31,219 nucleotides of DNA from JAJPHC01 sp035255945. GTDB lineage: Bacteria > Acidobacteriota > Thermoanaerobaculia > Gp7-AA8. The notes beneath the pieces were generated by a model. That model had not been told where the DNA came from. It did no database searches and saw nothing but the letters and a program-made list of their open reading frames with translations. Shown one piece after another: positions 25,295-31,219 of this stretch; positions within the stretch are counted from its first letter, which is position 1; every line of letters starts with the position of its first letter. A program made the position numbers and the translations under genes. Location: assembly GCA_035255945.1 (NCBI GenBank), contig DATEZA010000175.1:1-31219 (forward strand), given 5' to 3'.

Positions 25295-25882
25295 TTATTC
25301 GCGCTTGGCGATGACCTGGTCGACGAGGCCGTATTCGACGGCATCCGGCGCCTGCAAAATGTAGTCGCGGTCGGTGTCGCGGTCGATCTTGTCGACCGGC
25401 TGGCCGGTGTGATTCGAGAGGATCTGATTCATGCGCGCCTTCATGCGCATGATGTCGCGGGCGTGGATGTCGATCTCGGTCGCCTGTCCGCCGAGGCCGT
25501 GCATCAGCGGCTGATGGATCAGCACGCGCGAGTTCGGCAGTGCGTAGCGTTTGCCTTTCTGGCCGGCCGCCAGCAGAACTGCGGCCATCGATGCAGCCTG
25601 TCCGAGGCAGATCGTCGCGATGTCGGGTTTCACGTACTGCATCGTGTCGTAGATGGCGAGCCCTGCGGTGATCGAGCCGCCCGGCGAATTGATGTAGATC
25701 GAGATGTCTTTTTCGGGATTCTCCGCTTCGAGGAAGAGGAGCTGCGCAATGATCAGATTGGAGACCGTGTCGTCGATCGGCTGACCGAGGAAGATTACGT
25801 TGTCTTTGAGCAGGCGGGAGTAGATGTCGTAGGCGCGTTCGCCACGCGACGTCTGCTCGACCACCATCGGAATCAGCACCAT
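25295..25882 (-). CDS. clpP: ClpP protease subunit
   Basis: The 195-aa serine protease forms the proteolytic chamber. The triad is Ser98 (GQAASMA), His123 (LIHQPL) and Asp173 (DTDRDY). ATG 25882 has AAGGAG seven bases upstream and starts MVLIPMVVEQTSRGERAYDIYSR without a long propeptide. An extension to 25927 lacks support. It lies between tig and clpX, the common bacterial order. Confidence 0.97.
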   Translation of the reverse strand: MVLIPMVVEQTSRGERAYDIYSRLLKDNVIFLGQPIDDTVSNLIIAQLLFLEAENPEKDISIYINSPGGSITAGLAIYDTMQYVKPDIATICLGQAASMAAVLLAAGQKGKRYALPNSRVLIHQPLMHGLGGQATEIDIHARDIMRMKARMNQILSNHTGQPVDKIDRDTDRDYILQAPDAVEYGLVDQVIAKRE

Positions 25883-25942
25883 GAAGTTCTCCTTGTCACG
25901 AACTCTACGCCGCCCGTCGCGGCTCAAACCCCACCCGATCGG

Positions 25943-27208
25943 CTAGCTTTTCGCCTCTTTCAGCAACCAGTCGAGCGCCTTCTCCTGCGTCAGCGATGCG
26001 CGCAACGCTTCGTAGCCGCCGTCGTGCTTCAGGCGATGACGCACTTCGGCGAAATCGCGCTGCTGCTCGTTGGCCGCGCGGCGGATCTCGGCGTCGACTT
26101 CGACATCGGCGGCGCTGATCCCTTCCTTGCGCGCGATCGCCTCGAGGACCAGCGAGCGTTTCACGCGCTTGACCGCCTCCGGCTGGAAGTCGTCACGCAT
26201 CTTCGCCCAGTCGATCTGCGCTTTTTCGAGATCGATCCCCTGCGACGCGAGGTACCGCGCGTAGTTGTTGAGCGACTTCCCGAGCTCCTCTTCGACGAGG
26301 ACCTCGGGCACTTCGAAATCGTGGCTCTTCAGCAGGTGCTCGCTGACCTGATTGCGCTTTTCGCGCAGCGCTTCGGCTTCGCGATGACGGCGGATGTCGG
26401 CCGTGATCTGCTCGCGCATTTTCTCGACCGAGTCCCAGTCGCCGACGCTCTTCGCGAATTCGTCGGTGACCTCCGGCTTCTCCTGAACCCGGATCTCCTT
26501 CAGCGTGATCTCGTGATGAATGGTCTTGCCGCGGAACGCTTCGTTGTTCGCGTCTTCGCCGTACGTGTGATCGAACGACGCAGTGTCGCCCGGCTTCTTG
26601 CCGAAGAGCGAGTCGTGCATCTCCGGCAGCGGCGACTCTTCGCCCATCCGGAAATGTCCGCCGCGCGTGTCGGACTCGACGCCTTCGCCGCTGGTGGTGA
26701 TCTCGATGATCGCGTAGTCGCCGTCCTGCAGACCGCGCTCGGTCTCCGGACGGTACGCGCTCGCCTGCTCCCGCATGCGGTCGATCATCGCGTCGACGTC
26801 GGCGTCGCCGACTTCGACTTTCGGCTCGGCGATCTCGAGGCCGCGATACTCCGCGAGCTCGATCGACGGCTTCACTTCGAACGCCGCTTTGTACTTGACC
26901 GCCGCGCCTTCGATGAACGGATCGAGATGCTCGAGCTGCGGCTCGCCGACCGGCTCGACGCCTTTGTCTGCAACCGCATCGCGGAAGGTGACGGGCAGCA
27001 AGCGGCTCATCACTTCTTCCTGAATCTCTTTCGCGAATCGATTGCGCACGACCGCGGCCGGCACTTTGCCCGGACGAAAGCCGGGGATCTTGGCCTGGCG
27101 GGCGAATTCGCTGGTGACGCGTTTCGCTTCGTTCGCGATCAGATCCGCGGGGATCTCGATTTCGACGGTTTTTTTGATGGGAGAGATGTCGGTGTAGGTG
27201 AGGAGCAT
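25943..27208 (-). CDS. tig: Trigger factor
   Basis: The 421-aa ribosome-bound chaperone meets nascent chains. The ribosome-docking signature GFRPGKVP lies at 43-50. A PPIase (FKBP-like) domain lies at about 160-245 (LQDGDYAIIEI...), and the rest is the helical C-terminal chaperone domain. It heads the tig-clpP-clpX series. The start ATG 27208 is preceded by AGCGAGG at a rather long distance, and further upstream by an inverted heptamer array. Confidence 0.96.
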   Translation of the reverse strand: MLLTYTDISPIKKTVEIEIPADLIANEAKRVTSEFARQAKIPGFRPGKVPAAVVRNRFAKEIQEEVMSRLLPVTFRDAVADKGVEPVGEPQLEHLDPFIEGAAVKYKAAFEVKPSIELAEYRGLEIAEPKVEVGDADVDAMIDRMREQASAYRPETERGLQDGDYAIIEITTSGEGVESDTRGGHFRMGEESPLPEMHDSLFGKKPGDTASFDHTYGEDANNEAFRGKTIHHEITLKEIRVQEKPEVTDEFAKSVGDWDSVEKMREQITADIRRHREAEALREKRNQVSEHLLKSHDFEVPEVLVEEELGKSLNNYARYLASQGIDLEKAQIDWAKMRDDFQPEAVKRVKRSLVLEAIARKEGISAADVEVDAEIRRAANEQQRDFAEVRHRLKHDGGYEALRASLTQEKALDWLLKEAKS

Positions 27209-27230
27209 CGGTTTCAGGTACCTCGCTGGA

Positions 27231-27330
27231 CGAATGCAGAATTCAGAATGAAGAATTCAGAATTGCGGTGGCGCTTCGCGCACAGCTTCTTCTCAATTCT
27301 TCATTCTGCGTTCTGCATTCTGCATTTCAG
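27231..27330. repeat. Inverted heptamer array, unit NNAGAAT
   Basis: The left arm carries GCAGAAT, TCAGAAT, GAAGAAT, TCAGAAT (27236-27263). The right arm (27295-27330) has inverted heptamers of the same kind (TCATTCT, GCGTTCT, GCATTCT). It separates tRNA-Leu from tig. Confidence 0.88.
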
Positions 27331-27333
27331 ACT

Positions 27334-27419
27334 TGGTGCGAAAGGTGGGACTCGAACCCACATGGCTTTGGGCCACTGGCTCCTAAGACCAGCGCGTCTG
27401 CCAATTCCGCCACTTTCGC
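27334..27419 (-). tRNA. tRNA-Leu (anticodon UAG)
   Basis: The acceptor stem GCGAAAG/CTTTCGC has discriminator A and a genome-encoded CCA. The anticodon loop CTTAGGA reads UAG. It has a class II variable arm and the T-loop GTTCGAGTC. Length is 86 nt with CCA. Confidence 0.95.
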
Positions 27420-27433
27420 ACGAGGGAGAGCAT

Positions 27434-27467
27434 ATAAAAAAGGACCGAGGCAGGTGACCTCGATCCT
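27434..27467 (-). terminator. Intrinsic terminator between the two tRNAs
   Basis: On the minus strand the stem AGGATCGAGG/CCTCGGTCCT (one G-U pair) is followed by TTTTTTAT. It lies just after tRNA-Lys, so the two tRNAs are probably separate transcripts. Confidence 0.85.
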
Positions 27468-27482
27468 CAATGAAGTCTCGTT

Positions 27483-27558
27483 TGGTGCCCCCACCAGGAC
27501 TTGAACCTGGAACCAACGGATTAAGAGTCCGCTGCTCTACCAATTGAGCTATGGAGGC
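27483..27558 (-). tRNA. tRNA-Lys (anticodon CUU)
   Basis: The 76-nt cloverleaf has acceptor GCCTCCA/TGGGGGC (one T-G pair), discriminator A and encoded CCA. The anticodon loop CTCTTAA reads CUU and the T-loop is GTTCAAGTC. Confidence 0.95.
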
Positions 27559-27619
27559 GCTTCGGGCAACTGTCCAACCGCTTGACCCTACTCGGTATTT
27601 CGGTGCAGGGACGCGGATT

Positions 27620-28204
27620 CTAGTGGCCCGCAGCCGCCTTGGTCAAGGCGACGTTCAGGCCGCCTTCCAGCAACCCTCTGCCGCGCCGAAGGTAGTCGAA
27701 CGCCGAGTACAACGTGATGCCGAGCGCGATGCGAAACAGGATCACGCAGAAGGGGCCGATCTGCGGCAGAAAGCCGTTCAGCGCGATCGTCCCGGCGAGC
27801 GTCACCGCCTGCGTCACGGTCGACGCCTTCCCCACCCACGACGGCGGAAAGCGCTTCACCTGCACGCGCGTGTAGAGCAGATACACGAACACGACGATCA
27901 GGACGTCGCGGATCAAGACGGTGAATGTGAGCCAGTTCGGAATCTGCACTTTCACGCTCGAATGGACCGTGTAGAAGAGGTAGCCGCAGACCATCATCGT
28001 TTTGTCGGCGGCGGGATCGAGCAGCGCGCCGAGCCGCGAGCGCTGATTGAAGCGGCGCGCGATCATGCCGTCGAAGATGTCGGTCACCGCGGCGGTCACG
28101 AACAGCACGAACGCCAGTGTGAAACGGTCGTTGAACGAGGCCACCAGGAAACAGGGGACGAGGAAGAGACGAAGAAGAGTGAGGAGGTTGGGAACCGTGA
28201 GCAT
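27620..28204 (-). CDS. pgsA: CDP-alcohol phosphatidyltransferase, probably phosphatidylglycerophosphate synthase
   Basis: The 194-aa membrane enzyme has the full CDP-alcohol phosphotransferase motif. Asp42, Asp45-Gly46, Ala49-Arg50, Gly59, Asp63 and Asp67 are all in place (DIFDGMIARRF...GALLDPAADK). About five or six membrane segments follow. PgsA joins CDP-diacylglycerol to glycerol-3-phosphate, leading to phosphatidylglycerol. The N-terminus LTVPNLLTLLRL is typical of PgsA, but related activities (cardiolipin or phosphatidylinositol-phosphate synthases) cannot be excluded. There is no clear Shine-Dalgarno before ATG 28204. Confidence 0.88.
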   Translation of the reverse strand: MLTVPNLLTLLRLFLVPCFLVASFNDRFTLAFVLFVTAAVTDIFDGMIARRFNQRSRLGALLDPAADKTMMVCGYLFYTVHSSVKVQIPNWLTFTVLIRDVLIVVFVYLLYTRVQVKRFPPSWVGKASTVTQAVTLAGTIALNGFLPQIGPFCVILFRIALGITLYSAFDYLRRGRGLLEGGLNVALTKAAAGH

Positions 28205-28210
28205 GGAGGG

Positions 28211-28287
28211 CGGAAGTCAGAAGGCAGAAGGCAGAAGGCAGAGTGGGGCGGAAAGAGGTCTGCTTTCTGCGTTCATACTTCTGCCCT
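28211..28287. repeat. Inverted heptamer array, unit GCAGAAG
   Basis: Three AGAAGGC heptamers in tandem with flanking relatives (28211-28245) face inverted units (28258-28287). The right arm overlaps the last codons and stop of the Crp-like gene. Confidence 0.82.
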
Positions 28288-28953
28288 GAATTGATCGAGC
28301 GCGGTCTTCCGCAGGTAGATCGTCTTTCCTTCCGACAGCAGCAGGTTCTGCTTCATCAGATCGTGAATCAGACGCGACACCGTCTCGCGCGACGTGCCGA
28401 TCATGTTGGCGATCGATTGATGCGTCGGCCGGATGACCGCGACGTAGCCGTTGTCGAGTACCTTCCCCTGTTGCGCCGCGAGATCGAGGAAGAAGCGCGC
28501 GAGACGGCCGTACACATCCATCGTGGCGAGCGACTCGATCCGGTTCGAGGCATTGCGCAGACGGCGCGACAGCTCGGCGAAGACCTTCTTCGTGATCGAG
28601 AAGTTCTCCTGCAGGATCTGCAGAAAGTCGCTGCGCCAGATCGTGACGACATCGAGCGCCTCGGTGGCGATGACCGTCGCCGAGCGGGGCTCGTTGTCCA
28701 GCAGCGCCATCTCGCCGAAGAAATCGCCCGGCCCGAGCATCGACAGGATGATCTCTTTCCCTTCCGGCGAGATCATCGTGACTTTCACCTGGCCTTCACG
28801 GATGAGACAAAAGACATCGCCGCTCTCGTCCGCGTGGAAGATGACGTCGTCCTTCGCATAGCGGCGCGTCTTGGCCACCGTAGCGATCGATTGCAGCTCC
28901 CGCTCGTCGAGCTCCGCGAACAATACGAATTTTCGGAATAGGGACGTTTGCAC
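28273..28953 (-). CDS. Crp/Fnr-family transcription regulator
   Basis: The product has an N-terminal cyclic-nucleotide-binding fold (GDVFCLIREGQVKV and GDFFGEMALLDNEPRSATV) and a dimerisation helix. A C-terminal winged helix has the recognition segment TSRETVSRLIHDL. I placed the start at GTG 28953, giving MQTSLFRKFVLFAELDERELQSIA, where family members normally begin. A GTG at 29016 adds 21 atypical residues. The effector is unknown: the E and R in the PBC-like motif are compatible with cAMP, and no Fnr-type cysteine cluster is seen. It is divergent from the MinD-like gene. Confidence 0.9.
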   Translation of the reverse strand: MQTSLFRKFVLFAELDERELQSIATVAKTRRYAKDDVIFHADESGDVFCLIREGQVKVTMISPEGKEIILSMLGPGDFFGEMALLDNEPRSATVIATEALDVVTIWRSDFLQILQENFSITKKVFAELSRRLRNASNRIESLATMDVYGRLARFFLDLAAQQGKVLDNGYVAVIRPTHQSIANMIGTSRETVSRLIHDLMKQNLLLSEGKTIYLRKTALDQFRAEV

Positions 28954-29034
28954 GCGCGCCGATTGTAGAACAGAACGAAGTGCCGAGTAGAGAACGCGAC
29001 GTAGAATACCCAGCACTCAGCACCCCGAGAATCC

Positions 29035-30315
29035 GTGGCCATCAAACGAATCATTCCTATTTCGTCCGGTAAAGGCGGCGTCGGCAAGACGACGTTTGCG
29101 ATCAACTTCTCGCTCGCGCTGTCGCGCCACGGAAGAACGGTCCTCGTCGACCTCGACACCGGCACCTCGGCGATCCGCAACGCGATCGACGTGCCGATCG
29201 GAAAGGACCTCTACCACTTCTTCCGCAAGGGCGCGTCACTCAACGATTGCGTCACGCCGCTCGATCCGAAGCTCGATCCGGAAGGGCGCTACCGCAAGTT
29301 CGGATTCGTCGCCGGACCGATGCATCTCATCGACGAGATCACGAACTTCGGCGCGGCGCACAAGGCGCGGCTGATCGAAGCGATCAACAGCCTCGATGCC
29401 GATTACGTGATCCTCGACATGCGAGCCGGACTCGATGCGAACGTCATCGATTTCCTGCCGTTTTCGAACTCCGGCATCCTGATCTTCACGCCGCATCTGC
29501 CGAGCGCGACGCTCGCCGCGTCGGACATCGTCAAAGCGATTCTCTTCCGCAAGCTCCGCCTGATCTTCAGCCGGCAATCGCCGTTCTACGACATGATCGG
29601 CAGCCACATCGACTACTGGAAGCTGATCAACGATCTGATCGATCGGGTGGAGGACGTCTACGACTCGTCGATCACGAATCTCGACGCCTTCGCCGACGAT
29701 CTCGCCCAGAACCTCGGCGATCATCCGATCACGCGCACGGTGCAGCAGACGCTCGACGAGTTCCGCGTCCATTACGTGCTGAATCTCTTCAACGGCGTCG
29801 ACGATTCGTTCAACACGGCGGTGCGTCCGTTCATCGAGAACCTGACGCAGAACGTCTCCTCCCGGTGCGGCGTGACGAACCTCGGCTGGATCACGCGCAG
29901 CGACGCGATCCATCGCGCGAACTGCAACAAGATCCCCGCGCTGCTCCTCCCGCATCAGACGCCGGCGAAAAAGACGAAGGTGGACAAAGCGGCGAAAGAG
30001 CTCGACGAGCTGCGCATCGCCATCGGACTCGAGCCGACGCGCCGCGCAACGAAGTCGAAATCGGCAGCGTCCTCCGATCCGACCGACCACCTCGCGTCGC
30101 AGCTGAGCGTCCTCAAAACGATGTTCGATCAGAAGAAGGACGACGATTACTTCGCCAATTTCGACTACACCTCGCAACGCGCGCTCTTCACGATGAAGAA
30201 CCGCCGCCCGAGCGAATTCGGCGACATCCGCGTCTATTCGCCGCAGGAGATGCTGTCGACGCTGTTCGCGAAATCGAACCTGCCGACGACCATCGACTGG
30301 AGCGAGCTCGAGTAA
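29035..30315 (+). CDS. MinD/FlhG-like (ParA-superfamily) ATPase with C-terminal extension
   Basis: The start is GTG 29035. The deviant Walker A SGKGGVGKTT (11-20) and Walker B DYVILDMRAG identify a MinD/Mrp/FlhG-type ATPase. These act as dimers in positioning flagella, division or other machines. At 426 aa it is much longer than MinD (about 270), with an extra C-terminal region (about 300-426) that is charged and has no obvious membrane-targeting helix. No MinC/MinE, flagellar or iron-sulfur partners are nearby, so the cargo is unknown. It may be regulated with the divergent Crp-like gene across an 81-bp gap. Confidence 0.85.
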   Translation: MAIKRIIPISSGKGGVGKTTFAINFSLALSRHGRTVLVDLDTGTSAIRNAIDVPIGKDLYHFFRKGASLNDCVTPLDPKLDPEGRYRKFGFVAGPMHLIDEITNFGAAHKARLIEAINSLDADYVILDMRAGLDANVIDFLPFSNSGILIFTPHLPSATLAASDIVKAILFRKLRLIFSRQSPFYDMIGSHIDYWKLINDLIDRVEDVYDSSITNLDAFADDLAQNLGDHPITRTVQQTLDEFRVHYVLNLFNGVDDSFNTAVRPFIENLTQNVSSRCGVTNLGWITRSDAIHRANCNKIPALLLPHQTPAKKTKVDKAAKELDELRIAIGLEPTRRATKSKSAASSDPTDHLASQLSVLKTMFDQKKDDDYFANFDYTSQRALFTMKNRRPSEFGDIRVYSPQEMLSTLFAKSNLPTTIDWSELE

Positions 30316-30325
30316 GGGTAGGAGC

Positions 30326-30365
30326 GCGGGCGTCTCGCCCGCAGTCGCCGGCCGTCCCGGCCGTC
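30326..30365. repeat. Palindrome pair downstream of the MinD-like gene
   Basis: GCGGGCG-TCT-CGCCCGC (30326-30342) is immediately followed by a second palindrome, CGGCCGtcccGGCCG. No U-tract follows. It is similar in style to the REP-like elements elsewhere in the window, but with different cores. Confidence 0.7.
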
Positions 30366-30457
30366 GACAGATTCGATTTGGAGGTAGGGAAACTCCTCCC
30401 CGCACACTCTCCTAGTTCAACCGCTTCATGTCTGCAGCGCCCAAAAGGAGGGAGTGC

Positions 30458-31219
30458 ATGGCCACTTCGATCGGAAATCTCTTCGGACAAATTCAGGCAG
30501 TTCTCCCCGATGTGACGGCGCTCGAGCAACCGCTGGGTGACGACGGACTCGAGAAAAGTGTTTCGGTGGACACCGGGTCACACAAGATCCCCGTGTTGTT
30601 CGACACGCCCGTTGCCGTCGAAGCGTCTGCGAAAGCAAGCGCGCAGATCTTCGCGAAAGGCAAGGTGCCGGATTCGCCGTTCGGCGCGATGCCGCTCAAG
30701 ATCGCGGACGATCAACGTTACGTCGCGTTCAACGCCGGCGGCACACTCACCGCGTCCGCGAACCTCAGCGCGACACCGGGAGTGCTGACCGTCTCCGCAA
30801 CGGCATCGACCAAGACGTCGTTCAGCTACGCGCACTATCTCGCGCTGCCTGCCACGACGAAACGCCTCGACGCGCTCCTCGCACTCGGCGCATCGTCGAC
30901 GCTGCCACAGCTCGCGGACGTGACGAAACTCCGCGCCGGCGAAGTGCTCGACTTCAGCGGCCTGCTGAACGTCGACCTCGGACTGCAGGCGAAGGTCGGC
31001 TCGCAGGCCGATGTGCAGGACGATCTGAGGAACGTCGTCACGATCCTCTCCAGCGTCGGCGGCAGCGGCATCTCCGTCCCGTTCAAGCTGCACGTCGGCT
31101 TCACCGCGAGCGCATCCCTCGGCTTCAGCCTCTACGAATCGATGAAGCTCACCGTCGCAGCCGCAGCGACGACCAAACCCGATTTCGTGCGCATGCGGCT
31201 CGAGCGCGAGCATCGCACG
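30458..31219 (+). CDS. Unrecognised protein, 3' end cut by the window edge
   Basis: ATG 30458 follows a strong AAAAGGAGGGAG at 30443-30454, and the frame stays open for 254 codons to the edge. There is no signal peptide. The visible part is rich in Ala, Ser, Thr and Leu, with alternating strand-like segments (VAFNAGGTLTASANLSAT, VLTVSATASTKTSFSY, VPFKLHVGFTASASLGF). This suggests a beta-rich fold, possibly of a surface or structural protein. I do not recognise the family. Confidence 0.7.
   Translation, partial: MATSIGNLFGQIQAVLPDVTALEQPLGDDGLEKSVSVDTGSHKIPVLFDTPVAVEASAKASAQIFAKGKVPDSPFGAMPLKIADDQRYVAFNAGGTLTASANLSATPGVLTVSATASTKTSFSYAHYLALPATTKRLDALLALGASSTLPQLADVTKLRAGEVLDFSGLLNVDLGLQAKVGSQADVQDDLRNVVTILSSVGGSGISVPFKLHVGFTASASLGFSLYESMKLTVAAAATTKPDFVRMRLEREHRT

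Overview
The window is a 31-kb, GC-rich bacterial chromosome segment. Long antisense ORFs with no family resemblance shadow most real genes, as expected at high GC. Housekeeping content and gene order (tig-clpP-clpX-lon, engB-rho, an MCE/Mla transporter, PBP1b, and many co-directional genes separated by palindromic spacers) suggest a Gram-negative, outer-membrane-bearing lineage. Acidobacteriota or a relative is my best guess, but that is inference and no phylogenetic marker was computed.

Layout. (1) 1-2170 is accessory DNA read on the minus strand: a Phd/PIN toxin-antitoxin pair (PIN cut by the window edge), a two-gene unit (73-aa zinc ribbon plus 194-aa unknown), and integron attC-like core sites between them, so it looks like a small cassette array without a visible integrase. 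(2) 2171-3652 holds a cysteine-dioxygenase-type gene divergent from a secreted two-domain protein. (3) 3969-9486 is purA, then a roughly 3.6-kb insert carrying a frameshifted NACHT-type NTPase with C-terminal membrane segments, then a small membrane protein. A 62-bp near-copy of the purA 3' end lies at the far side of the insert, so this looks like an island inserted at purA. (4) 9496-11075 has a secreted TonB-C-like protein divergent from a 161-aa conserved hypothetical. Between them sit four palindromes spaced exactly 42 bp apart. (5) 11076-13312 is ugd-uxs (UDP-glucose to UDP-glucuronate to UDP-xylose). (6) 13551-16371 is mlaE-mlaF-mlaD, a phospholipid-type ABC transporter with overlapping genes. 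(7) 16515-18971 is a class A PBP. (8) 19050-21226 is engB-rho. (9) 21453-27208 is the proteostasis cluster tig-clpP-clpX-lon, preceded by tRNA-Lys(CUU) and tRNA-Leu(UAG). (10) 27620-28953 holds pgsA and a Crp/Fnr regulator. Divergent from it are a MinD/FlhG-like ATPase (29035-30315) and an unrecognised gene running off the right edge.

The most unusual theme is in the spacers. At least six gene-gene boundaries carry a different inverted array of 7- or 8-bp tandem repeats, with the unit sequence changing from place to place while the architecture stays constant. Two further spacers carry REP-like palindromes with constant flanks and variable self-complementary cores. Together with the 42-bp operator-like array and the purA-flanked NACHT island, these are the parts worth following up.
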